From Sphaerisporangium sp039871875 (GTDB lineage Bacteria; Actinomycetota; Actinomycetes; Streptosporangiales; Streptosporangiaceae), in assembly GCF_039871875.1 (NCBI RefSeq), contig NZ_JBDPMD010000003.1, positions 186,001 to 250,000 on the forward strand: DNA of 64,000 bases. Reading direction: 5' to 3'. The notes below the pieces were generated by a model, which saw nothing but the letters and a program-made list of their open reading frames with translations, had not been told where the DNA came from and did no database searches. Shown here one piece after another: positions 1-7,387 of this stretch. The position numbers and the translations under genes are program-made. How positions within the stretch are numbered: the stretch's first letter is position 1; each line of letters starts with the position of its first letter.

Positions 1-964
1 GGTGGGCGAGCAGGGTGCGGACGGCCAGGGCGGCCAGCTCGGCGATGGGCTGGCGCACGGTGGTGAGCGGCGGCGTCACCCACTGGGACATCGGCACGTC
101 GTCGAACCCCACCACGCTGAGGTCGTCGGGCACGCGCAGGCCCCGCTGCTGCACCGCGGCGTACACGCCGAGCGCCTGCTCGTCGTTCGCCGCGAAGATC
201 GCCGTGGGCGGCTCGGGACGGTCCAGCAGGGCGAGGGCCAGCTTGTAGCCGGAGGAGTAGTGGAAGTCGCCGTGCTCCACCAGGGCGTCGTCGGCCACGA
301 TGCCGGACCTCTCCAGCGTCGCGCGGTACCCGGCCAGCCTGGCCTGGCTGCACAGGAAGCGCATGGGCCCGGTGATCATGCCGATGCGCCGGTGGCCGAG
401 GTCGATGAGGTGCTGGGTGGCGGCCATGCCGCCGCCCCAGTTGCCCGCGCCGATGGACGGGATGTCGCCGTCGGAGTCGCCGACCGGGTCCACCAGGACC
501 GCCGGGATGCCGAGCTTGGCGATGCGCTTGTGGTCGGCCGCCGTGAGCTCGGACAACGCGAGGATGATGCCGCGCGGCGCGCGGTCGGCGATGTCCTCCA
601 GCCACTGCTGGCCCCGGCCGGGGCCGCCGTCGAGCACCGACACCACGACGCCGATGCGCGAGCCGCGGGCGGCCTCCTCGGCGCCGCGGATCATCTCGGC
701 GGCCCACGGCGTGCTCGGGTCGTTGAACAGTATCTCCATGAGGCCGCCGCGGCGTTCGGCGATCACGGGCCGCTTGGTGCGCTTGGTCGGGACGTACCCG
801 CGCGCCACGAGCATGGCCTCGATCTGATTGCGGGTGGAGGGCGCGACGTCGGAACGGCCGTTGAGCACCTTCGACACTGTCGCGCGGGACACCCCGGCCT
901 CGGCAGCGATGTCGGCGACGGTGACGCGCCGTTCGATCGAGTCGGACACCAACCGTTGCTCCAT
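1..964 (-). CDS. LacI/GalR-family transcriptional regulator (3' end cut by window edge)
   Basis: DNA-binding repressor, most likely of the sugar-acid operon just upstream. Translation from the ATG at 964 gives an N-terminal LacI helix-turn-helix (ADIAAEAGVSRATVSKVLNG, about residues 15-34) and then a periplasmic-binding-protein-like effector domain with the family motifs GYVP, DLGHRRIGMITGP and VVGFDDVP. The frame is still open at base 1 after about 321 codons. LacI proteins are usually 330-350 residues, so only the last few tens of residues are missing. It lies on the same strand as the IlvD/SDR/ADH operon, 138 bp behind the dehydratase stop, in the usual place for a local repressor. The start has only a weak ribosome site. 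The effector sugar cannot be told from sequence. Confidence 0.9.
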   Translation of the reverse strand, partial: MEQRLVSDSIERRVTVADIAAEAGVSRATVSKVLNGRSDVAPSTRNQIEAMLVARGYVPTKRTKRPVIAERRGGLMEILFNDPSTPWAAEMIRGAEEAARGSRIGVVVSVLDGGPGRGQQWLEDIADRAPRGIILALSELTAADHKRIAKLGIPAVLVDPVGDSDGDIPSIGAGNWGGGMAATQHLIDLGHRRIGMITGPMRFLCSQARLAGYRATLERSGIVADDALVEHGDFHYSSGYKLALALLDRPEPPTAIFAANDEQALGVYAAVQQRGLRVPDDLSVVGFDDVPMSQWVTPPLTTVRQPIAELAALAVRTLLAH

Positions 965-1102
965 CACCGAAACTTGGCTTCTTTGTCTCGACACCATGGT
1001 AAAGGGCGACGGTCGTCTGAACCCAACGCTTGGTCGTTTACCCTGTCTGCTCCGTATTGACGACCTCCGCCGGGTTTCGCTGCCCTGCCCCCGCACGGCG
1101 GC

Positions 1103-2965
1103 TCAGTGCGAATCGCGCGGCACCTCGCTCCCGCGCATGCCCCGCAGGAACCCGAAGTCCGCGCCGCCGTCCGCCTGGAGCACGTGCTCCCGGTACAACC
1201 ACCGGTAGCCGCTCTCGTCCTCGGACTTCGGCGGCAGCCACTCGGCGCGGCGGCGCTCCAGCTCCTCGTCCGGCACGAGCAGCGTCAGCCGCCGGGCCGG
1301 CACGTCCAGCTCGATGCGGTCCCCGGTGCGCACCAGCGCGAGCGGGCCGCCGACGGCCGCCTCGGGCGAGACGTGCAGCACGACCGTGCCGAAACCGGTG
1401 CCGCTCATGCGGCCGTCGCTGATGCGCACCATGTCGGTGACACCGGCGCGCAGCAGCTTGGCGGGCAGCGGCACGTTCGCCACCTCGGGCATGCCGGGGT
1501 AGCCCTTCGGGCCGGCGCCCCGGATGACCAGCACGTCCTCGGGCGACACGTCGAGGTCGTCGTCGTCGCAGACCGCGTGGTAGTCCTCGGGCGAGTCGAA
1601 CACCAGGGCACGCCCGGTGTGGCGCATCAGCTCCGGCGAGGCCGCCGACTGCTTGATCACCGCGCCGGCGGGGGCGAGGTTGCCGCGCAGGACCGCGGTG
1701 CCGGTGCCCGCGGGCTGCAGCGGCTCACCGAGCGGGCGGATCACCTCGGTGTTCCAGCAGACCGCGTCGGCGACGTTCTCGCCGACGCCGCGGCCGGTGA
1801 CGGTCAGGGCGCCGCCGTGCAGCAGGCCCGCCTCGTCCAGCTCGCGCAGCACGACCGGCAGGCCGCCCGCGTAGCAGAAGTCCTCCATCAGGAACCGGCC
1901 GGACGGCATGAGGTCCACGATGGTCGGCACGTCCCTGACCAGGGCGTCGAAGTCGTCCAGGCGGAGGTCCACGCCGAGACGTCCCGCGAGGGCGATCAGG
2001 TGGATGATGGCGTTGGTGGAGCCGCCGATGGCGGCGTTGGTCCTGATGGCGTTCTCGAACGCCTCGCGGGTGAGGATGGTGCTCGGCCGCAGGTCCTCCT
2101 CGACCATCGCGACGATGCGCTTGCCCGCCTCCTGCGCGACCTCGAAGCGGCGGGAGTCCACCGCGGGCCAGGTGGCCGAGCCGGGGAGCTGCATGCCGAG
2201 CGCCTCGGCCATGCACGCCATCGTGGAGGCCGTGCCCATCGTCATGCAGTGGCCGTTCGAGCGGGCCATGCAGCCCTCGGCGACGTGACCCTCCTGCACG
2301 GACATGCGGCCGGCCTTGATCTCGGCCTCGAACTTCCACACGTGGGTGCCGGAGCCGACGTCCTGGCCGCGGTACTTGCCGTTCAGCATCGGGCCGCCGG
2401 TGACCATCACGGCCGGCAGGTCGACGCTGGCGGCCCCCATGAGCAGGCCGGGGGTGGTCTTGTCGCAGCCGGACAGCAACACCACGCCGTCCAGCGGGTT
2501 GGCGCGGATCAGCTCCTCGGCCTGCATGGCCAGCATGTTGCGGTACAACATGGCGGTGGGGCGCAGCAGCGTCTCACCGGTCGCCATCACCGGGAACTCC
2601 AGCGGGAAGCCGCCCGCCATCCACACACCGCGCTTGACGGCCTCGGCCACCCGGTCCAGGTGCGCGTTGCACGGCGCGAGCTCCGACCACGTGCTGGCGA
2701 TGCCGATGACCGGGCGGCCGTCGAAGACCTCCGGGCCGAAGCCCTGGTTGCGCATCCACGAGCGGTACAACATGCCGGACCGGCCCTCGGCCGCGAACCA
2801 GTGCGCACTGCGCCGGTGATGCGTGGCGTGCCCGCCCTTGGCACCGTGTCCGGCCTGGCCGTCCGGGCCGCCGCCCTCGGCGCCGTGTCCTTCCTGGCGC
2901 TCGAACTGGTCGGGCGGGTCGGGCTGCTCGTGCTGTCCCTGTCGTCCGTGCTGTTCCTGCTCCAT
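1103..2965 (-). CDS. IlvD/Edd-family sugar-acid dehydratase
   Basis: Fe-S or Mg-dependent dehydratase of the IlvD/Edd superfamily, probably acting on an aldonate (arabonate, xylonate or fuconate type) rather than on the branched-chain intermediate, given its dehydrogenase neighbours. Family signatures are clear: VIGIASTWSELAPCNAH, FPLEFPVMATGET, LLSGCDKTTPG and NAAIGGSTNAIIHL. Total length is 620 aa from the ATG at 2965, which has GGGG five bases upstream; an in-frame ATG at 2986 overlaps the SDR gene. The first roughly 60 residues are an odd extension rich in His, Gly, Gln and Glu that ends just before the conserved LYRSW core; family members normally start with an ordered segment. Last gene of the ADH-SDR-dehydratase operon. 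Confidence 0.88.
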   Translation of the reverse strand: MEQEQHGRQGQHEQPDPPDQFERQEGHGAEGGGPDGQAGHGAKGGHATHHRRSAHWFAAEGRSGMLYRSWMRNQGFGPEVFDGRPVIGIASTWSELAPCNAHLDRVAEAVKRGVWMAGGFPLEFPVMATGETLLRPTAMLYRNMLAMQAEELIRANPLDGVVLLSGCDKTTPGLLMGAASVDLPAVMVTGGPMLNGKYRGQDVGSGTHVWKFEAEIKAGRMSVQEGHVAEGCMARSNGHCMTMGTASTMACMAEALGMQLPGSATWPAVDSRRFEVAQEAGKRIVAMVEEDLRPSTILTREAFENAIRTNAAIGGSTNAIIHLIALAGRLGVDLRLDDFDALVRDVPTIVDLMPSGRFLMEDFCYAGGLPVVLRELDEAGLLHGGALTVTGRGVGENVADAVCWNTEVIRPLGEPLQPAGTGTAVLRGNLAPAGAVIKQSAASPELMRHTGRALVFDSPEDYHAVCDDDDLDVSPEDVLVIRGAGPKGYPGMPEVANVPLPAKLLRAGVTDMVRISDGRMSGTGFGTVVLHVSPEAAVGGPLALVRTGDRIELDVPARRLTLLVPDEELERRRAEWLPPKSEDESGYRWLYREHVLQADGGADFGFLRGMRGSEVPRDSH

Positions 2966-2976
2966 CGGGTCCCCGT

Positions 2977-3765
2977 TCACATCCATCCGCCGTCCACGAT
3001 CCACTTCTGCCCGGTGCACATGGCGCTGTCGTCGGCCGCCAGCCACAACACCAGCCGGGCCACGTCGCCCGGCATGACGTTGTCGGGCAGCGACTGCACC
3101 TGTGCCAGTTTCTCCCGTACCTCCGGCGTCACCCAGTGGGTCAGCTGCCGCTCGGTGAAGACCCACCCCGGCACGACGCAGTTCACCCTGACGCGGTCCG
3201 GCCCGAGCTCCCGCGCCATCGTGCGCGTCAGCCCCTCGATGGCGGCCTTGGAGGCGATGTACATGGGCAGGCCCACGAAGTCCGTGTGCGCGCTGATCGA
3301 GCCGAGGTTGACGATCGACCCGCCGCCGAGGGACCGCATGCCCGCCAATACGGCCCGCATGGCGAAGAAGTGGTGCCGCAGGTTCACCGCGATGCCGTGG
3401 TCCCACGTGGCCGGGTCGATGGACTCGAAGTCCTGCCGCAGGTCGTTGGCCGCGTTGTTGACGAGCACCGACACCGGCCCGAGCTCCCGCTCCACGACCG
3501 CGACCGCGGCCTTGAGCCCCTCGACGTCGCAGACGTCCGCGTGCACGTACAGCGGCTCGGGGCATCCGGTGCCGGCCAGCTTCTCCAGCAGCCGGGCGGC
3601 CCCTGCGTCGTCGATGTCGGCGAACCCGACCCGCGTCCCCTGCGCCGCGAGCGCCGCGACGAACTCGGCGCCGAGCCCGGTGGCACCCCCGGTGACGAAG
3701 GCCACCTTCCCCCGCAAGCTGGGGTAGACGGCGTACCGGGACTCCGGCTCCTGTGTGACGGTCAT
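2977..3765 (-). CDS. Short-chain dehydrogenase/reductase
   Basis: Classical SDR of 262 aa, an NAD(P)-dependent oxidoreductase, probably oxidising a sugar or lactol in the same route as the adjacent dehydratase. The cofactor loop is GGATGLG (about residues 26-32), followed by NNAAN (about residue 105). The catalytic set is Ser in NLGSISAHTDF and Tyr-x-x-x-Lys in YIASKAA. The C-terminus (GQKWIVDGGWM) is typical. Its ATG overlaps the stop of the upstream alcohol dehydrogenase gene by ATGA (3762-3765), so translation is coupled. Its own stop lies 12 bp before the chosen dehydratase start. The substrate is not predictable beyond operon context. Confidence 0.9.
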   Translation of the reverse strand: MTVTQEPESRYAVYPSLRGKVAFVTGGATGLGAEFVAALAAQGTRVGFADIDDAGAARLLEKLAGTGCPEPLYVHADVCDVEGLKAAVAVVERELGPVSVLVNNAANDLRQDFESIDPATWDHGIAVNLRHHFFAMRAVLAGMRSLGGGSIVNLGSISAHTDFVGLPMYIASKAAIEGLTRTMARELGPDRVRVNCVVPGWVFTERQLTHWVTPEVREKLAQVQSLPDNVMPGDVARLVLWLAADDSAMCTGQKWIVDGGWM

Positions 3766-4868
3766 GCTGTCTCCCACGGAAGGACCACACCCCGGCCGAC
3801 TGCTCCACCGGTCAGGTCCGCGAACGCCTCGTTGACACGGCCGAGCGGATACCGCCGGCCGATGAGCCTGTCCAGCGGCAGCCGGCCCGCGAGGTACAGG
3901 CCGAACAACCGCGGCAGGTCCACCAGCGGGTTCGCCGACCCGTACAAGCTGCCCACCACCCGTTTCTCCCGCTGCACCAGCAGGTTCAACGGCACCTGGA
4001 ACGTCTGCCCCACCTTCCCGAGCCCCACCGCCACGACCGTGCCCCCCGGCCGCAACACCTCGAACGCCGTCTCCAGCGTCGCCGGCCGCCCGATGGCCTC
4101 CACGGCCCACTCGGCCCCACCCGGCCGGATCTCCTGGACCGCCGCCGCGACGTCCTCCCGCGAGGCGTCGACCGTGTGCGTCGCCCCGAGGCTCCTCGCC
4201 ATCTCCAGCCGCTCGGCGACGACGTCCACCACGACGATCGGACCGGCCCCCGCGAGCACCGCCCCCAGCACGGTGGAGAGCCCGACCCCGCCCGCCCCGA
4301 AGATGACGACGGCCTCCCCCGCGCACCGCTCGATGGCGTTGAGCACCGTCCCCACCCCGGTGATCACCGCACACCCCGCGATGGCCGCGATCTCCGCGGG
4401 CACCCCCTCAGGCACCGGCACCACAGCCCGCTCGGAAACCACACAGTGCTCCGCGAAACAGGAAACCCCCAGCAGGTGATGCACCCGAACCCCGTCGACG
4501 TGCAGCCGGGTCGTCCCGTCCAGCAACCCCCCCGACCCCACCATGATCCCCGCCGCCTCACACAAGGCGGGCCGCCCCACAAGGCAGTACCGGCACACCC
4601 CGCACCGAGGCCGCCACATCAGACACACCCGATCCCCCACGGCGACCCGCGAGACCCCCGCCCCCACCGCCTCGACAACCCCCGCCCCCTCATGCCCCGG
4701 CACGACAGGCAACGGACACCGCAGATCCCCCACCAGATAGTGCTGATCACTGTGACAAACCCCAGCCGCCTCAACCCTGACCAGCACCTCTTCAGGCCCA
4801 GGCCCATCCAGCCCAAGATCCCGCACCACGAGAGGCGCCCCAACGTGTTCCAGCAGCGCAGCCCTCAT
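3762..4868 (-). CDS. Zn-dependent medium-chain alcohol dehydrogenase
   Basis: Zinc- and NAD(P)-dependent MDR dehydrogenase of 368 aa. The catalytic zinc set is visible (GVCHSD, then GHEGAG), the structural zinc site is the four-Cys loop CGVCRYCLVGRPALC, and the Rossmann loop is GAGGVG. I start it at the ATG at 4868 (MRAALLEHVGAP), which matches the usual MDR N-terminus. It is the first gene of a three-gene operon (ADH, SDR, IlvD/Edd), coupled to the SDR by ATGA. A well-formed promoter with a palindromic operator lies upstream at 4954-4983. With the dehydratase this looks like a non-phosphorylating sugar or sugar-acid catabolic route; the sugar is unknown. Confidence 0.9.
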   Translation of the reverse strand: MRAALLEHVGAPLVVRDLGLDGPGPEEVLVRVEAAGVCHSDQHYLVGDLRCPLPVVPGHEGAGVVEAVGAGVSRVAVGDRVCLMWRPRCGVCRYCLVGRPALCEAAGIMVGSGGLLDGTTRLHVDGVRVHHLLGVSCFAEHCVVSERAVVPVPEGVPAEIAAIAGCAVITGVGTVLNAIERCAGEAVVIFGAGGVGLSTVLGAVLAGAGPIVVVDVVAERLEMARSLGATHTVDASREDVAAAVQEIRPGGAEWAVEAIGRPATLETAFEVLRPGGTVVAVGLGKVGQTFQVPLNLLVQREKRVVGSLYGSANPLVDLPRLFGLYLAGRLPLDRLIGRRYPLGRVNEAFADLTGGAVGRGVVLPWETA

Positions 4869-4953
4869 CCGACCCCGTTCCCCTTCTCCCACCCGAAGCC
4901 CACGGCCGCACACCGTCCGCCGCCTCTACCGGGCCTTGAACTCGATCGCTGCA

Positions 4954-4983
4954 ACCGTAGGTGTTACGAACACATGTCGTCAA
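4954..4983 (-). promoter_or_regulatory. Promoter and overlapping palindromic operator of the ADH-SDR-dehydratase operon
   Basis: Reading leftward, a -35 box TTGACG (4983-4978) is followed after 18 bp by a -10 box TACGGT (4959-4954), giving a start near 4947 and a leader of about 80 nt. The spacer holds the perfect inverted repeat GTGTT-N3-AACAC (4961-4973). A palindrome between the two boxes is a classic repressor position. The LacI-type regulator at the end of the operon is the obvious candidate. The boxes are by inspection only. Confidence 0.6.
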
Positions 4984-5397
4984 CAGTTTCGCAACTTTCC
5001 TGGAGCAAGCCTCGGCACCTCTCCTTCACACCTCGATCGACTGGCATCCACAACCCCTCAACATGCCTGTGAGCTGGATATTTGCCTCCGCCGCGAACCG
5101 AACCCTCCAGGGGTCAGTATCGAAACTTTCCCGTACTCCACCGACCACCGGCCGACACAACCGTCCTGCAGCACCCGTCGCCGAGCGTGCGACCTGATCG
5201 ACCAAGCCTTCGCAGAGCAGCGGGGGCACTTCCTCCATCAGGACACCCGAATAAGGCCTTTAAAACGTACAAGAACCACTGTGACTTATTATCGACCTTC
5301 CGGCCTTTTTGATTACCCACGAATCACCGCAACGGGATGGGATCCGTCCAGCTACTCTTGTGAAGTCGACCCCGCGGCAGTCAGGACCAGGTGCCCC
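4984..5397. other. Non-coding stretch, no gene seen
   Basis: About 410 bp between divergent transcription units with visibly lower GC than the surroundings. Open frames here have no family resemblance and no good ribosome site. The AT-rich part around 5250-5310 probably carries the promoter of the rightward gene at 5398, but I cannot pick boxes with confidence. Confidence 0.5.
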
Positions 5398-6255
5398 ATG
5401 GCGAACTCTCTCTTCGGCCCCGATCTCGAAGCGACGAAAGAGAAGCCTCGCGACACTCGATACCAGCGACTGAGATTACTGATCACGGTAAAGGCCGCCC
5501 CAAATCCTTCAGAAACCTACGGCGAAACCGTATGTGTCGCCGCTTTGAACCTTGACCTCAACAACCCCGGGTGGATCCGCCTCTATCCGATCAACTACCG
5601 CGAGCTGGACACCGAGAGCAGATTCAGGAAGTACGACATCGTCACCCTGGAAGCCCAACCGAATGCCGGCGATCCCCGCCCTGAGAGCTGGCGACCCCGC
5701 ACTGACAGCTTCGTCGTGGAGAAGCAGATCCAGGGCTGGGATAAACGCATGGCGTACATCGACGACTACGTCGAGAGGTCAATGTGTGATCTCAAACAGG
5801 GAGTTCAGGGACGACCAGGGGCACGCTCACTGGCAGCGATCCGTCCGAAAGAAGTCCTGGGACTCGACATCGAGCCCCATCCAGGGTGGACGCCAGAGGA
5901 ACGGGCCAAGATCGATAGATACGTGAATCAACTTCAGCTGTTCGAGTCCGGACCGCGCACAGCACTGCAGGCCCCACGGTTCAAGGCATGGTATCGCTAC
6001 CGATGCCACACCGATTCCTGCCGGACCCATCGCCAAGGGATCTACGACTGGGAGCTTGTCGCTCTGCAGCGCAGATTCCACCATTACGATGATCAGGCGC
6101 TCATTCAGGTCGTACAGGAGAAGTTCTGGGACATGATGTGCGCACCAGAGCGCGACCCCATCTTCTTCGTGGGGAATCAGCAGGCCCGCCCGCAGGGCTT
6201 CATCATCCTGGGTGTGGCCTACCCTCGGCGGTCTAGGCCGAAATCGCGTAGCTGA
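5398..6255 (+). CDS. Hypothetical protein paired with a DUF488 gene
   Basis: I do not recognise this 285-aa soluble protein. I start it at the ATG at 5398 (MANSLFGPDLEATKEK); the open frame extends further upstream but that part reads like non-coding DNA. It has no signal peptide or membrane segment. Visible traits are a charged N-terminus, a central WIRLYPINYRELD stretch, and near the C-terminus a Cys/His-rich CHTDSCRTHRQG segment that could bind metal. Base composition is clearly less GC-rich than the neighbours and codon use is relaxed, suggesting recent transfer. Its 3' end overlaps the oppositely oriented DUF488 gene by 23 bp, so the two probably moved together. A function in nucleic-acid or signalling biology is possible but not shown. 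Confidence 0.7.
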   Translation: MANSLFGPDLEATKEKPRDTRYQRLRLLITVKAAPNPSETYGETVCVAALNLDLNNPGWIRLYPINYRELDTESRFRKYDIVTLEAQPNAGDPRPESWRPRTDSFVVEKQIQGWDKRMAYIDDYVERSMCDLKQGVQGRPGARSLAAIRPKEVLGLDIEPHPGWTPEERAKIDRYVNQLQLFESGPRTALQAPRFKAWYRYRCHTDSCRTHRQGIYDWELVALQRRFHHYDDQALIQVVQEKFWDMMCAPERDPIFFVGNQQARPQGFIILGVAYPRRSRPKSRS

Positions 6256-6688
6256 ACCGCGCCCGAACAGCTCTCAGGACGAGATCGCGGTGACAGCGGC
6301 ACTCATCAGCCTCGAAGCACATGACCGCCACCCTCTCCCGCCGGACCGCTTCGGCGATACGCTCGACGCATCCGCGAGCCTGGTCCTGATCGAGAAGCTT
6401 CTCATAGATCTCGCGCGCCGTGCCGAGTTCACCGGGACCACCGGCGAATCCAGCTCGGTTCCACTTGGGGTTGCCCAGTTCCCGCATGTGCTCGTACACG
6501 ATCCCCGAATCGGCCAGGGCGCGGGACAACGCGCTTTTACTGAACCCCCGCTTCCGTGAGATCGGAGTCAACCGCACATCGATCAGCAGCGTGACGTCCT
6601 CTCCACGCAGACGCCTTATGAACGAGTCGAGGTCGTACCCCTCATAGCCGACGCCTACGACCCATGCCATCTGATCGGTTGTGGACAT
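6233..6688 (-). CDS. DUF488 family protein
   Basis: DUF488 protein of 151 aa, function not established for the family. It begins VVGVGYEGYDLDSFIRRL, has LIDVRLTPISRKRGFSK, and ends with the conserved Cys/His patch MCFEADECRCHRDLVL. I chose the ATG at 6688 (MSTTDQMAW), preceded by AAAGGG about nine bases upstream; longer in-frame versions add a low-quality N-terminus. It sits tail to tail with the unknown gene at 5398 (23 bp overlap) and upstream of the RNA phosphotransferase KptA on the same strand. Like its partner it is less GC-rich than the rest of the window. Confidence 0.82.
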   Translation of the reverse strand: MSTTDQMAWVVGVGYEGYDLDSFIRRLRGEDVTLLIDVRLTPISRKRGFSKSALSRALADSGIVYEHMRELGNPKWNRAGFAGGPGELGTAREIYEKLLDQDQARGCVERIAEAVRRERVAVMCFEADECRCHRDLVLRAVRARFSYAISA

Positions 6689-6792
6689 GATGCGCACCCT
6701 TTCACGCATGGTCACGACTAGCAATCGCATCGCCAACTCTGAAGTACCCCCGTCCCGTGGGGAGGAGCATTGGCGCTGACGGCCCCGAGTGG

Positions 6793-7335
6793 TCAGCCGG
6801 GGAACCGGAGGAAGCCCGGGGGGACGTGGGACACCAGCCATACGCCGTTGGCGCTGACCATGAACTCGTGGCCGGCGGTGTGCATGGCGGCGGCGTCGAC
6901 GGCCAGGACCACCGGGGCTCCTCGGCGGGAGCCGACTCTTGTCGCGGTCTCGTGGTCCGGGGAGAGGTGGACGTGGTGGCGGTTCATGGGGCGTAGGCCC
7001 TCCGCGCGGATGGGGGCGATGTTGCGGGCCACTGTGCCGTGGTAGAGGACCGGCGGAGGGGCGGTCACCGGGAGGTCGAGCTGGACGGGGACCGAGTGGC
7101 CCTGGTTGGCGCGGATCCGGCCGTCCTGGAGGACGTAGCGCTGTTTGTCGTTGGCGGCGACCACCTGGTGGAGTTCGGCGGCGGTGATGGGGAAGCCGTG
7201 GGTTCTGGCGGCGTCGAGGAGTGTGTCCACGTCCACCCAGCCGGCTTGGTCCAGGGTGATGCCGATGCGGTCGGGGCTGTGCCGCAGGTGTTTGGAGAGG
7301 TACTTGGAGACGCGTACCAATCGTCGTTGGTCCAT
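6793..7335 (-). CDS. kptA: RNA 2'-phosphotransferase (KptA/Tpt1)
   Basis: NAD-dependent enzyme that removes an internal 2'-phosphate from RNA, the reaction of eukaryotic Tpt1; in bacteria its natural substrate is unclear. The 180-aa protein shows the family pattern: VSKYLSKHLRHSP (winged-helix lobe), RANQGHSV, LYHGT and HVHLSPDHETA in the ADP-ribosyltransferase-like lobe with its Arg-His-His set, then the C-terminal GVWLVSHVPPGFL. Length is normal. It stands between a DUF488 gene and a large NACHT protein, an association that hints at RNA repair or defence, though this is inference. Confidence 0.92.
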   Translation of the reverse strand: MDQRRLVRVSKYLSKHLRHSPDRIGITLDQAGWVDVDTLLDAARTHGFPITAAELHQVVAANDKQRYVLQDGRIRANQGHSVPVQLDLPVTAPPPVLYHGTVARNIAPIRAEGLRPMNRHHVHLSPDHETATRVGSRRGAPVVLAVDAAAMHTAGHEFMVSANGVWLVSHVPPGFLRFPG

Positions 7336-7387
7336 GCGGCCAGTGTTCCGGGGGTGGATCGTCCGAGGCCAGCCGATTTCGGGGGGC

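Noticed and set aside
2..1060. Rightward open frame at the left edge
   Set aside because: The opposite strand encodes an unmistakable LacI repressor over the same bases.
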